Shown one piece after another: positions 34,123-42,938 of a stretch of DNA of 64,000 bases. The position numbers and the translations under genes are program-made. Each line of letters begins with the position of its first letter. Position 1 is the stretch's first letter. The notes beneath the pieces were generated by a model that had not been told where the DNA came from, ran no database searches, and saw only the letters and a program-made list of their open reading frames with translations. The stretch comes from Paenibacillus lentus (GTDB taxonomy: Bacteria > Bacillota > Bacilli > Paenibacillales > Paenibacillaceae), in assembly GCF_003931855.1 (NCBI RefSeq), contig NZ_CP034248.1, forward strand, positions 3,844,001-3,908,000, written 5' to 3'.

Positions 34123-35076
34123 TTACTTGTTTTTTGGCAACCACATGCGTAAAAATGCGACCGCGTTATCGTACAGCCACCCTCGCACAAGCTGCTCCGG
34201 GTAATGCTTCAGTAGCGTTTCAACCCAATCGGAATAGCGTCCGCAATGATTTAAATCACTAACGTGACTCTCGATTCCATCGAAGTCTGAGCCGAACATA
34301 ATGATGTTCTCTCCACCCAAAGCACAAATATGCTCGATATGCTTGAGTAGATGGCTGCTTGACACTGCATCGCCCTGATGCACAAACCAGGGGACAAATG
34401 TCACACCAATCCGTCCATTCAACCGTATAATAGCTTGAATCTGATCGTCGTGCAAATTTCTAACATGATTACAAATTGCGTACGCATTGGAATGTGAAGC
34501 AATAAAAGGACGCCGCGCCTTCTCTGAGAGCTCTACAAGCTCCCAGAAGCCTTTATGCGACAGATGGGACACATCCAGTATCATTTCTAATTGATGGCAT
34601 AGATCAACGAGCTGGAGGCCTTTAAGTGTAAATCCTCCGTTGCGCGGCTCTAATATACCGTCGGCTGCCCAGTTGGCATGATTCCAGGTGAGCCCGAGAC
34701 AACGCACGCCCAAATCAAAGCAAATTTGCAAATAATGCAAATTGCCTTCTAAGCCATCCGCCCCCTCCAGCGACAGTAAGCCCCCCATAGCACCGCTTAG
34801 CTCCCATTGCTCCAGCTCTTCGACATAGCGAATGGGAGTAAGACCATTCGGAATGACCTTCGTATTGTAAATATCTATTTGATTCAGAATATGCTCAATA
34901 GTCGGTGAACCAAGCTGCCCGGATAAAAAAATGGCAAAGCATTGCAGCATTACACTGCCTTGTCTCATTCTCTCTGCGGTTACATCAAGTCTTTTGTCTG
35001 TATTGAAATCCATATGAGGATGAAGACGCATTTTGCTCAATGCATCACAATGGAAATCGACAACTTTGTAGTTCAA
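34123..35076 (-). CDS. Membrane-dipeptidase-type peptidase (M19 family)
   Basis: A 317-residue renal-dipeptidase-like zinc hydrolase. VVDFHCDALSKM supplies the HxD metal ligands at the N-terminus, EGADG the bridging Glu region near residue 120, ILDVSHLSHKGF and FIASHSNAYAICNHVRN the later His ligands, and FGSDFDG a conserved loop. It hydrolyses dipeptides, possibly including D-residue peptides. Start choice: GGGGTGATGAGG points to TTG at 35076, while GTG at 35085 and ATG at 35082 lie inside the site itself. It sits between spoVS and korA. Confidence 0.87.
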   Translation of the reverse strand: MNYKVVDFHCDALSKMRLHPHMDFNTDKRLDVTAERMRQGSVMLQCFAIFLSGQLGSPTIEHILNQIDIYNTKVIPNGLTPIRYVEELEQWELSGAMGGLLSLEGADGLEGNLHYLQICFDLGVRCLGLTWNHANWAADGILEPRNGGFTLKGLQLVDLCHQLEMILDVSHLSHKGFWELVELSEKARRPFIASHSNAYAICNHVRNLHDDQIQAIIRLNGRIGVTFVPWFVHQGDAVSSSHLLKHIEHICALGGENIIMFGSDFDGIESHVSDLNHCGRYSDWVETLLKHYPEQLVRGWLYDNAVAFLRMWLPKNK

Positions 35077-35165
35077 CCTCATCACCCCGTTTTTTATAAT
35101 CTGATTACATTACATCTTTTATCGTGAAATGAAACGATAAGCCAACAATCTATCCTTCCTTAAAC

Positions 35166-35203
35166 GCAAAAAACCTGTCTACGTTAACATGCTCGTAAAC
35201 AGG
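35166..35203 (-). terminator. Intrinsic terminator after spoVS
   Basis: On the minus strand CCTGTTTACG pairs with CGTAGACAGG (35174-35203, one mismatch) and is followed by TTTTTTGCG, 28 bp past the spoVS stop. Confidence 0.85.
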
Positions 35204-35230
35204 CACTTAATCTTCGAACGATGTTATATT

Positions 35231-35491
35231 TTATCTAGGCTCAACGATCAGTTTAATGGCTGTACGGTCTTCCCCATCGATGACAATGTCAGTAAACGCC
35301 GGAATACAAATCAAGTCGACACCACTGGGTGCGACGAATCCCCGGGCAATCGCTACCGCTTTAATGGCTTGGTTCAGAGCACCGGCTCCAATGGCTTGAA
35401 GTTCAGCAGCGCCTCGTTCTCTAAGAACACCTGCAAGCGCACCGGCAACGGAGTTGGGATTGGATTTTGCTGAAACTTTTAATACTTCCAT
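35231..35491 (-). CDS. spoVS: Stage V sporulation protein S
   Basis: An 86-residue SpoVS, nearly identical to the very conserved Bacillus protein as I recall it (MEVLKVSAKSNPNSVAGALA; GFVAPSGVDLICIPAF). It is an Alba-like dimeric protein affecting septation and coat assembly in sporulation. GGAGGTACTTACC selects the ATG at 35491; twelve extra upstream codons are excluded. A sigma-H promoter match is just upstream, fitting its known regulation in B. subtilis. Confidence 0.97.
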   Translation of the reverse strand: MEVLKVSAKSNPNSVAGALAGVLRERGAAELQAIGAGALNQAIKAVAIARGFVAPSGVDLICIPAFTDIVIDGEDRTAIKLIVEPR

Positions 35492-35537
35492 GGTAAGTAC
35501 CTCCCTGGGAATAATGGTTGATTCCACTACTTAGAAG

Positions 35538-35566
35538 ATATTCGGTAGAAGCGAAAAAATTCCTGC
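35538..35566 (-). promoter_or_regulatory. Sigma-H promoter of spoVS
   Basis: On the minus strand GCAGGAATT (35558-35566) matches the sigma-H -35 consensus RNAGGAWWW, and ACCGAATAT (35538-35546) matches the -10 RNNGAATWW, with an 11-bp spacer. Both boxes agree at every position. Confidence 0.75.
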
Positions 35567-35619
35567 TTTTTCCCCTGTACTCGTCCCCTGTAACCACCAT
35601 TTCAGCTATTGTCTTCGAC

Positions 35620-36414
35620 TTACTCCATGATCCATTCATCTTCCAGCAGACGAATTTTTTGAATCTGCTTGGCTCGACCTGAAGCCTCATCTATCTCTAC
35701 AACTACTGCATGAAAATGCCATTTCCCTTCACATACCTGAAAACGTACTGGCAGCTGTGTCGTGAACTTCCGCAGCACCGCTTCCCTTTCCATGCCAAGC
35801 ACGCCTTCCCGCGAGCCTACCATGCCCACGTCGGTCAAATAGGCCGTTCCTTGAGGCAATATAATATCATCGTTGCTTTGCACATGCGTATGCGTTCCTA
35901 CAACGAGGGAAGCCCGGCCATCCAGATGCCAGCCCATCGCAATTTTCTCTGAAGTAGCCTCTGCATGAAAATCCACGAGGATGCATTTGTGTTTCTTTGC
36001 TAATTTTCCTATGATCTCGTCTGCCGCCCGGAATGGATCGTCAATCGCAGGAAGAAATGTTCTCCCCATTAAATTAACGATCGCCAGTTCCTTCCCGTTC
36101 GCTTTAATTACGGTATGACCGAGCCCAGGGGTACCTGGGGGGAAATTAGCTGGCCGAATCATCCGTGGCTCATCATCGATAAATTCAAATATTTCCTTAT
36201 TGTCCCATGTGTGATTTCCCATTGTAAGACCATGTACGCCAAGCTCGAAAAACTCTTTAGCAATCGCCGCAGTGATCCCTCTTCCCCCCGCAGCATTTTC
36301 ACCATTGGCAATGATGACCTGCGGGCCAAATTTGGACTTCAATTGCGGCAGCGTTTGCTTCAATGCTTTGCGTCCCGTACTTCCCACAATATCTCCGATA
36401 AATAAGACCTTAAT
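35620..36414 (-). CDS. ymdB: YmdB phosphodiesterase with a predicted ATT start codon
   Basis: A 264-residue calcineurin-like metallophosphodiesterase that hydrolyses 2',3'-cyclic nucleotides and influences biofilm and motility choice in B. subtilis. Motifs: FIGDIVGSTGR, NGENAAGGRG, MGNHTWDN, DFHAEATSEK and GTHTHVQ supply the metal ligands. The first canonical start in frame is the GTG at 36387, which would remove FIGDI including the metal-binding Asp. GGGAGG is followed after eight bases by ATT-AAG-GTC-TTA, giving the expected M-K-V-L-F start and a length equal to the Bacillus protein. It follows rny. Confidence 0.9.
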   Translation of the reverse strand: MKVLFIGDIVGSTGRKALKQTLPQLKSKFGPQVIIANGENAAGGRGITAAIAKEFFELGVHGLTMGNHTWDNKEIFEFIDDEPRMIRPANFPPGTPGLGHTVIKANGKELAIVNLMGRTFLPAIDDPFRAADEIIGKLAKKHKCILVDFHAEATSEKIAMGWHLDGRASLVVGTHTHVQSNDDIILPQGTAYLTDVGMVGSREGVLGMEREAVLRKFTTQLPVRFQVCEGKWHFHAVVVEIDEASGRAKQIQKIRLLEDEWIME

Positions 36415-36459
36415 AATGGGTTCCTCCCTAAAATCAAAATTATTCTCTCATAAGCATGA

Positions 36460-36486
36460 GAAAAAGCGGCCCCATAAGGGCCACTT
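36460..36486 (-). terminator. Intrinsic terminator after rny
   Basis: AGCGGCCC (36465-36472) pairs with GGGCCACT (36478-36485), one G-T pair; the minus strand continues TTTTTCTC. It reduces read-through from rny into ymdB. Confidence 0.75.
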
Positions 36487-36499
36487 CTCATCATTAACT

Positions 36500-38041
36500 T
36501 TACTTCGCATATTCAACCGCCCGCGTCTCACGAATGACGGTAACTTTGATATGACCCGGATAGTCCAGTTCATTCTCAATCGTCTTCGTAATATCTCTAG
36601 CCAGACGGAATGCTTCCGCATCGTCGATTTTATCAGGCTGTACCATGACACGAACTTCACGTCCAGCTTGAATGGCATAGGATTTCTCCACGCCTTCAAA
36701 CGATTCCGAAATTTCCTCCAACTTCTCAAGGCGTCGGATATACGTCTCCAACGTCTCGCGACGAGCGCCTGGTCTTGCCGCTGATAAAGCATCAGCCGCA
36801 CCAACCAGCATGGCGATCACCGATGTAGCCTCGCAGTCCCCGTGATGGGATGCAATACTATTAATAACCACCGGATGCTCCTTGTACTTCTTAGCCAGTT
36901 CCACGCCGATCTCGACATGAGACCCTTCCACTTCATGATCAAGCGCTTTACCGATATCATGCAGCAGTCCCGCTCGCTTAGCCAGAACGATATCTTCGCC
37001 TAATTCGCCAGCCATCAGACCTGCCAAATAAGCAACTTCCATCGAATGCTTCAGCACGTTTTGACCGTAGCTTGTCCGGAATTTAAGACGTCCCAAAATT
37101 TTGATCAGATCCGGATGGAGCGCATGAACGCCAACTTCGAAAGTCGCTTGTTCACCGTATTCACGAATCCGTTCATCGACCTCGCGACGTGATTTCTCAA
37201 CCATTTCTTCAATCCGCGCCGGATGAATCCGTCCATCTGCTACCAGCTTCTCCAGCGCAGTACGGGCAATTTCGCGACGAATCGGATCAAAGCCCGACAA
37301 GATGACCGCTTCAGGCGTATCATCAATAATAAGATCAATCCCGGTCAGCGTCTCAAGCGCACGGATATTCCGGCCTTCACGACCGATGATCCGCCCCTTC
37401 ATCTCTTCGTTCGGCAACGCTACAACAGAAACGGTGGTCTCCGCAACATGATCGGCCGCACATCGTTGAATAGCTAGCGTAATGATTTCGCGCGATTTCT
37501 TATCGGCGTCTTCTTTCGCCTGCTGTTCAATATCTTTAATCAGCTGCGCCGTCTCATGGCGTACTTCCTGCTCCACATTATTCAGGATAATAACTCTAGC
37601 ATCCTCCATCGTTAGGTTAGAGATCCGTTCCAATTCCTGAACTTGGCTTTTGTAGATCTGGTCAATTTGCTGCTGTGTCTCTTCAATTCGCTTCTCTTTG
37701 CCTGCCACCTGCTCTTCTTTTCGTTCGAGCGATTCTAATTTTTTATCCAGCGACTCTTCCTTTTGCAACAATCGTCTTTCTTGCCGTTGAACTTCATTCC
37801 GACGTTCACGAATGTCTTTATCAGCTTCAGTCCGGATTTTATGGACTTCGTCCTTAGCCTCCAGAACTGTTTCTTTCTTCAGTGCTTCTGCGTCTTTCTT
37901 TGCGCTTTCCAAGATTTGACTAGCAGCGTGTTCCGCACTGGAAATTTTAGCTTCTGCAAGAGATTTGCGAATAAAATATCCGATCACGAACCCAAAGAAT
38001 AAAGCGGCTGCAACGAGAGCGACCCAGACTCCATCGTGCAT
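36500..38041 (-). CDS. rny: Ribonuclease Y
   Basis: A 513-residue membrane-anchored endoribonuclease that starts bulk mRNA decay. One N-terminal membrane helix ([19 protein letters not shown]), then a coiled coil to about residue 190, a KH domain ([17 protein letters not shown]) and an HD domain ([13 protein letters not shown]). GAGGAGGTGAACAG selects the ATG at 38041. The gene has its own sigma-A promoter and a leader of about 220 bases. The cofactor gene ricA is also in this window. Confidence 0.96.
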   Translation of the reverse strand: MHDGVWVALVAAALFFGFVIGYFIRKSLAEAKISSAEHAASQILESAKKDAEALKKETVLEAKDEVHKIRTEADKDIRERRNEVQRQERRLLQKEESLDKKLESLERKEEQVAGKEKRIEETQQQIDQIYKSQVQELERISNLTMEDARVIILNNVEQEVRHETAQLIKDIEQQAKEDADKKSREIITLAIQRCAADHVAETTVSVVALPNEEMKGRIIGREGRNIRALETLTGIDLIIDDTPEAVILSGFDPIRREIARTALEKLVADGRIHPARIEEMVEKSRREVDERIREYGEQATFEVGVHALHPDLIKILGRLKFRTSYGQNVLKHSMEVAYLAGLMAGELGEDIVLAKRAGLLHDIGKALDHEVEGSHVEIGVELAKKYKEHPVVINSIASHHGDCEATSVIAMLVGAADALSAARPGARRETLETYIRRLEKLEEISESFEGVEKSYAIQAGREVRVMVQPDKIDDAEAFRLARDITKTIENELDYPGHIKVTVIRETRAVEYAK

Positions 38042-38266
38042 CTGTTCACCTCCTCGTTGATTCCTCCAAGGCATTCCTTGGGATACTTGCAGTTGTAGTT
38101 AACTTCCTCAATTCATCATCATTACTAAGAATCGAATACAGGCCGATTCAGGTAGGCCGCTCATGGTAAAACATGAGCCAATTCGTTATAAGCCTTCATG
38201 ATTGGCGAATAGAATGTGTACAGAGTCATGATTTTGGAAGGAAAAAAGGACTCTGCGCATATAGAC

Positions 38267-38296
38267 ATTTTATTATTTGACGAAAGATATTGTCAA
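38267..38296 (-). promoter_or_regulatory. Sigma-A promoter of rny
   Basis: On the minus strand TTGACA (38291-38296), an 18-bp spacer and TAAAAT (38267-38272). The transcript would begin near 38260, leaving about 220 bases of 5' leader that includes CAGAGTC/GACTCTG (38221-38227 with 38249-38255) and CTCATG-GTAAAA-CATGAG hairpins. Confidence 0.7.
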
Positions 38297-38324
38297 GCAA
38301 TTGACGGTATCTCTACCACCAGGC

Positions 38325-39152
38325 CTATCCCTCTTCCCATTCCTCCGTACTTTCCTGGCCTTCCTGGTCGACCAATTCGCGAAGAACTTTGGAAACAAGT
38401 CCTCCAGAGTATCCTCTGCGCATTAAAAACGCTCCCGTTTTCCGCCTTTTGTCCATACTTTCGCCTTTTGTAGAATTCCATTTCTTGAGCCCCAACTGGA
38501 ATGCACTGGCATATTCATCCTCTTCACTAACCTCGCCAAGCGCCTCCTCGATTAAAGGCTTCGCAATGCCCTTCTGGCGTAGTTCATGGCGAATCCATAG
38601 TTTTCCCTTTCCACGATTACCAACACGCTGCTTGGCCCATTCCTGAGCGTATGCGGCATCATCCACAAGTCTCTCTTGCGTAAGCCTGCGAATCACGTCA
38701 CTTACCACAGATTCGCTCCAGCCCTTTTCTCCAAGCCGCTGAGTGATTTCATAAACCGTACGCGGCTTCCGGCTTAAATACACAAGAGCATCGCTGTAGC
38801 TTCTCTGGCGCTCATCCGCAGCTATAATTTCCTCTAAGTCAGCCTTAGCAAATGTCGCACCCTTGATCATCCGATATTTAATCATAACATCTTCATGAAC
38901 TTCCATGGAATAGGAATCGAAATGAATTCGATAACGAAATTTGGGGCGCTTTAGAGCTTCCACCCTTGTAATTTCTAATTCCTGGTCCTCCGGGAAATCC
39001 GCAACCCCTGGTCCCTCGTTAAAGAATTCTTCTTTAGTATTTCCCCAAAAACGCTCTTCAGATATATCAACTATTCCCTCGACTTCCTCCAAGTGGCTCT
39101 CCCCCTTCTCTGAGGGTTTCAGTTTCCTCCGGTTGCCGTACCGCTCGTGCAT
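38325..39152 (-). CDS. recX: Regulatory protein RecX
   Basis: A 275-residue RecX, which modulates RecA filaments. Three-helix repeats start near residue 115 (DALVYLSRKPRTVYEITQRL; VSDVIRRLTQERLVDDAAYA; KLWIRHELRQKGI). The N-terminal 70 residues are an acidic extension (HLEEVEGIVDISEERFWGN) not needed for the fold. AAGGAGGATTGTCCG selects the ATG at 39152; an upstream ATG at 39221 lies inside the recA terminator region and is rejected. recX follows recA. Confidence 0.9.
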   Translation of the reverse strand: MHERYGNRRKLKPSEKGESHLEEVEGIVDISEERFWGNTKEEFFNEGPGVADFPEDQELEITRVEALKRPKFRYRIHFDSYSMEVHEDVMIKYRMIKGATFAKADLEEIIAADERQRSYSDALVYLSRKPRTVYEITQRLGEKGWSESVVSDVIRRLTQERLVDDAAYAQEWAKQRVGNRGKGKLWIRHELRQKGIAKPLIEEALGEVSEEDEYASAFQLGLKKWNSTKGESMDKRRKTGAFLMRRGYSGGLVSKVLRELVDQEGQESTEEWEEG

Positions 39153-39225
39153 CGGACAATCCTCCTTGCTGCGATTCTTCTTGTTTATTCCGTCAGAAGA
39201 CATGGCTTGGTTTGTACCCATTATC

Positions 39226-39270
39226 TAAAATAAAAGCGCTCTGTTCTGGACACACCAGATTACAGAGCGC
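39226..39270 (-). terminator. Intrinsic terminator after recA
   Basis: GCGCTCTGT (39236-39244) pairs with ACAGAGCGC (39262-39270) and TCTGG pairs with CCAGA inside. The minus strand continues TTTTATTTT. It separates recA from recX. Confidence 0.92.
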
Positions 39271-39286
39271 ATATCATTATAAATTA

Positions 39287-40345
39287 TTATTCCTCGAAAA
39301 GCGCCTGCTCTTCTTTGGCTTCTTTTTCTAATTCGTCCGCCGATGCCACAGGAACCACCGCAGTCAAATTACTGACTTCGCGAATTTTCTGTTCAATCGC
39401 GTCAGCGATCTGCGGATTATCCTTTAAGTATTGCTTCGCATTCTCGCGGCCTTGACCAAGCCGCTCGCCAGAATACGAATACCAGGCTCCACTCTTGTCG
39501 ACGATGTCATGCTCTACGCCGATATCAATAATACTGCCTTCTCTAGAAATACCTTCACCATACATAATATCAATCTCAGCCTGCTTAAAAGGAGGGGCCA
39601 CTTTATTCTTGACAACCTTGACGCGCGTACGGTTACCAACCATATCATTCCCCATCTTGATCGTCTCTACACGACGCACATCCAAACGGATTGTAGAGTA
39701 AAATTTCAGAGCCCGTCCACCGGGCGTTGTCTCTGGATTACCGAACATAATGCCGACTTTCTCACGCAATTGGTTAATGAAGATCGCAATCGTCTTTGAT
39801 TTACTGATCGCTCCCGACAACTTACGAAGCGCCTGAGACATCAATCTTGCCTGTAAGCCGACGTGCGAATCCCCCATTTCGCCTTCAATTTCCGCTTTCG
39901 GAACCAGCGCTGCAACGGAGTCGATAACGATAATGTCGACGGCGCCGCTTCTTACGAGTGCTTCCGCAATTTCAAGCGCCTGCTCCCCAGTATCTGGCTG
40001 AGAAAGCAGCAACTCGTCAATATTAACGCCAAGCTTGCTGGCGTAAGAAGGATCCAACGCATGCTCCGCATCGATGAACGCAGCTTGTCCGCCAATTTTC
40101 TGAACTTCTGCAATGGCATGCAGGGCTACGGTCGTCTTACCTGAGGATTCCGGCCCGTAAACTTCAATAATTCGGCCACGCGGCAACCCGCCTGTGCCAA
40201 GAGCTATATCTAACGCCAACGAGCCACTGGGAACAATTTCCACCTGCATATGAGTGGACTCACCTAGCTTCATAATCGAACCTTTACCGAATTGCTTTTC
40301 TATTTGACGAAGCGCCATATCGAGCGCTGCACGACGATCTGACAA
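39287..40345 (-). CDS. recA: Recombinase RecA
   Basis: A 352-residue RecA for strand exchange and SOS co-protease activity. Conserved start M-S-D-R-R-A-A-L, Walker [11 protein letters not shown] near residue 66, DNA-binding loop L1 with [10 protein letters not shown] and loop L2 with [13 protein letters not shown], and an acidic C-terminus. The start codon is TTG, eight bases after AAGGATG. A promoter and LexA-type box lie upstream, and a terminator follows. Length is normal for the family. Confidence 0.98.
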   Translation of the reverse strand: MSDRRAALDMALRQIEKQFGKGSIMKLGESTHMQVEIVPSGSLALDIALGTGGLPRGRIIEVYGPESSGKTTVALHAIAEVQKIGGQAAFIDAEHALDPSYASKLGVNIDELLLSQPDTGEQALEIAEALVRSGAVDIIVIDSVAALVPKAEIEGEMGDSHVGLQARLMSQALRKLSGAISKSKTIAIFINQLREKVGIMFGNPETTPGGRALKFYSTIRLDVRRVETIKMGNDMVGNRTRVKVVKNKVAPPFKQAEIDIMYGEGISREGSIIDIGVEHDIVDKSGAWYSYSGERLGQGRENAKQYLKDNPQIADAIEQKIREVSNLTAVVPVASADELEKEAKEEQALFEE

Positions 40346-40395
40346 TTAGCTCACATCCTTATCAAATTGATTAATCATAGGACTTCATATTTGTA

Positions 40396-40424
40396 ATTGT
40401 ACCTTGTTTTGGAACGTTTGCCAA
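40396..40424 (-). promoter_or_regulatory. recA promoter
   Basis: On the minus strand TTGGCA (40419-40424), a 17-bp spacer and TACAAT (40396-40401), each with one mismatch to consensus. The predicted transcript start is about 45 bases before the TTG start codon. Confidence 0.75.
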
Positions 40425-40433
40425 GCACTTTTT

Positions 40434-40447
40434 CGAACATACATTCG
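40434..40447. promoter_or_regulatory. LexA (DinR)-type SOS box of recA
   Basis: CGAACATACATTCG matches the Bacillus SOS consensus CGAAC-N4-GTTCG with one mismatch (ATTC for GTTC). It lies nine bases upstream of the -35 box. Its last G is the first base of a 27-G run. Confidence 0.65.
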
Positions 40448-40473
40448 GGGGGGGGGGGGGGGGGGGGGGGGGG
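40447..40473 (+). repeat. 27-nt guanine homopolymer
   Basis: An uninterrupted run of 27 G directly upstream of the recA promoter and touching its SOS box. The run may be a real slippage-prone tract or a sequencing or assembly error. It begins a region of hairpin-forming repeats extending to about 40880. Confidence 0.7.
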
Positions 40474-40880
40474 CTCAACCCACCCAAACCCTCCCTTACC
40501 GTAAGGGAGGGCCCCCGCAGGGCTTGCAGCCCTCGGGATTCCCGCAAATTGGAGGAACGTGGGAGGAGCAGAGGTGCTCCTGCCGCTGTCCCCTTTGGGG
40601 ATGCGCTCTAAGTTTGTGCATAGAACGCTTTTCCCCCTTCGGGTACGTCTTACATTAGGTTCACCTGGGTTACCTGAAAACACGCTGCTCAAAGAGACAA
40701 GTTAGCGCTACCGAGTTAGTTCGCTGCTACTAGCCGCTTGTCGCCCTTTGGGCACGCTTTAGGTTTGCGCTCCTGCAAGGTGACCCTGGAGTTATGATCG
40801 TGCGATTTCCTTCTACTTCCTGCAAGGAGGGCGCTATCCCTGCGGGACTGGCTTGGGTCTGTTCATGAGCTAAACACATG
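40474..40880. repeat. Cluster of related short hairpin repeats
   Basis: Three units share a pattern: a CCCTT-T/C-GGG mini-hairpin, then A-C/T-G and a tail ending near TTAGGTTYRC (40590-40620, 40634-40665, 40744-40770). Around them are CTCCCTTAC/GTAAGGGAG, GCAGGGC/GCAGCCCT, GAGGTGCTCC and TCCTGCAAGGAGG palindromes. No supported open frame. The block sits between the cinA terminator and recA, genes that are usually adjacent. Confidence 0.6.
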
Positions 40881-40943
40881 TTAGATAAATAAGGGCTATT
40901 TTTGCAAATCTATGACACCAAATGGGTCGTCCCGGGACAACAG

Positions 40944-40985
40944 AAAAAGAACCGCAGCACAACAAATCAGTTAGGCTACGGTTCT
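40944..40985 (-). terminator. Intrinsic terminator after cinA
   Basis: AGAACCG pairs with CGGTTCT (40948-40954 with 40979-40985), with an AGC/GCT extension on the other side of a mismatch. The minus strand continues TTTTTCTG. Confidence 0.8.
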
Positions 40986-41031
40986 TCCGTGATCTCATTA
41001 TACATCGAAGCATAGACGCTTGCAAATATGA

Positions 41032-42297
41032 TTACGCCTCGTCAGCTATCTCTTTCAATTGCTTCCACAGGTGGTATAGAATCGTCTTAGCAGAGCGAGT
41101 GCGGATTGTTTCTCGGTTCCCCTTCAAGTTCAGTTCCAGAACAAGGGTATCGTGCTCGCGTCGGGAAATACCGATATATACAAGGCCGACTGGCTTACGC
41201 TCCGAATACCCGGGGCCGGCAACGCCGGTAATCGACAAGCCGAAATCTGTATCCACGATCATTCGCACCTGCTCAGCAAGTACCTTTGCAGTCTCAGCGC
41301 TGACGGCACCAGGAGCATTTTCGCCCTCTAGCAAGTCATGTGGAACGTGAAGGAGCTTCTCTTTCATTTCATTGGAGTAGCAGACGATTCCGCCTTGGAA
41401 TACCGCACCACTGCCTGGAATAGAAGTCAAGGTCTCCATCAATAAGCCACCGGTGCAGCTTTCGGCGCAGCTCACCGTGAGGTTCAGCTCAGTAAGCATA
41501 TCTATAATCGTCTTCTCGATTGGAATATCCCCGGTAGCATACAAATGATCTCCGAGCCGAGAGGCTATTTCCTTCTCTAGCGTGTCCAGCTTGGCCATCG
41601 CTTCGCTTTCGCTGTCCGCCTTCGTTGTAATGCGCAAGGTAACCTCACTCTCTTTAGCATACGGAGCTACGGTTGGATCGCTTTGTTTCTCGATCAGATC
41701 GATAACCCGAGTTTCCAAAGCAGATTCTCCGATTCCCGCGAATTTCAGCATTTTCGAATAAATCGGCTTTTCATGAGTTAGAACTTGCTGCAGTATCCAG
41801 GTTTTCGCCTGATTTTGAAACATAGGAATCAACTCTTTCGGCGGCCCGGGCAATACAATATAGAACTTGCCATTATGAGCGATAGCATTCCCTACAGCGA
41901 GCCCCGTCTCATTCGGCAACGGCGTACATCCATCTATAGCATGCGCCTGGCGCCGATTATTCTCGGTCATCGGAATATTTCGCCCCCGGAAGAACCGGTC
42001 AATGTTATCCATCGCCATGCGATCATAATGGAGGTTTCTTCCTAATACTGACGCTAATGCCTCTTTCGTTAAATCATCTTGCGTTGGACCGATGCCACCT
42101 GAGAAAATGAGCACATCCGCTCTGGATTCAGCGGTATGAATCGCTTGGCGCAAGCGATCCATATTGTCACCAACAACAGTTTGGAAATATACGTCAATTC
42201 CGAGAGAAGCCAATTCCTGAGACAAAAACTGGGCATTCGTATTCACAATTTGTCCGAGCAAAAGCTCGGTGCCTACCGCGATAATTTCAGCTTTCAT
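41032..42297 (-). CDS. cinA: CinA-family competence/damage-inducible protein
   Basis: A 421-residue protein with an N-terminal MoaB/MogA-like domain (MKAEIIAVGTELLLGQIVNT; FSGGIGPTQDDLTKEALA; VLPGPPKEL) and a C-terminal CinA domain (SCAESCTGGLLMETLTSIPG; GVAGPG). Members show ADP-ribose pyrophosphatase or nicotinamide-mononucleotide deamidase activity. In Bacillus it precedes recA. GATGGAGAGAT precedes the ATG. Here a repeat cluster and a terminator separate it from recA. Confidence 0.93.
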   Translation of the reverse strand: MKAEIIAVGTELLLGQIVNTNAQFLSQELASLGIDVYFQTVVGDNMDRLRQAIHTAESRADVLIFSGGIGPTQDDLTKEALASVLGRNLHYDRMAMDNIDRFFRGRNIPMTENNRRQAHAIDGCTPLPNETGLAVGNAIAHNGKFYIVLPGPPKELIPMFQNQAKTWILQQVLTHEKPIYSKMLKFAGIGESALETRVIDLIEKQSDPTVAPYAKESEVTLRITTKADSESEAMAKLDTLEKEIASRLGDHLYATGDIPIEKTIIDMLTELNLTVSCAESCTGGLLMETLTSIPGSGAVFQGGIVCYSNEMKEKLLHVPHDLLEGENAPGAVSAETAKVLAEQVRMIVDTDFGLSITGVAGPGYSERKPVGLVYIGISRREHDTLVLELNLKGNRETIRTRSAKTILYHLWKQLKEIADEA

Positions 42298-42350
42298 ATC
42301 TCTCCATCGTCTCCTTCTGCCACCAAAATAAAAACAGTCAGTTCTCCAAT

Positions 42351-42938
42351 TTAACTTTTAGAGAATGAAAGCAGCTTTTTGTTCTTCACAAAATAATCGA
42401 TGCCGGAGTATATCGTAATTAATGTAGCAATCCATATCGCGATTTCATCGAATGGAATATTGAGCCATTCAAAAGGAAAATTGTTCAGAAGCAGCGCTGA
42501 AATCGCAATGATTTGAGCAATCGTCTTCGCCTTTCCCCAGTTGCTGGCCGCAATTACCGCCCCTTCCAGCAAGGCGATTTCCCGCAAACCCGTCACCGCA
42601 AACTCACGGCTAATGATAATGATTGCAATAATCGCTTCGATTTCGCCCATCGCAACGAGCGCAACCAACACTGCGGCAACCAGCAATTTATCCGCAAGCG
42701 GATCCAGCAGCTTGCCAAGATTCGTAACCAAATTATGCTTGCGGGCAATATATCCATCAATGCCATCCGTACTAGCAGCTATTATAAACAGTAAAGCCCC
42801 AATCAACTGATTTACCGGCAGTGTAAACGAACCCAATGACAGTTCATAAGACCACCACGGGAAATCCACCAGCAAAAAGACGAGCATAACCGGGATCATA
42901 AAAATTCGGGCAATTGTAATGCGATTAGGTAAATTCAA
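42351..42938 (-). CDS. pgsA: Phosphatidylglycerophosphate synthase
   Basis: A 195-residue membrane enzyme transferring phosphatidyl from CDP-diacylglycerol to glycerol-3-phosphate. The CDP-alcohol phosphotransferase signature is complete: DGIDGYIAR, then GKLLDPLADK, near residues 57-84. Five to six membrane helices. Its ATG overlaps the rimO stop by four bases (ATGA), so translation is coupled. The operon order rimO, pgsA, cinA matches related bacteria. Confidence 0.95.
   Translation of the reverse strand: MNLPNRITIARIFMIPVMLVFLLVDFPWWSYELSLGSFTLPVNQLIGALLFIIAASTDGIDGYIARKHNLVTNLGKLLDPLADKLLVAAVLVALVAMGEIEAIIAIIIISREFAVTGLREIALLEGAVIAASNWGKAKTIAQIIAISALLLNNFPFEWLNIPFDEIAIWIATLITIYSGIDYFVKNKKLLSFSKS

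Noticed and set aside
40375-40692. Leftward 105-codon frame containing a poly-Pro stretch
   Set aside because: The Pro run is only the translation of the 27-base homopolymer, and the frame crosses the recA promoter and repeats.
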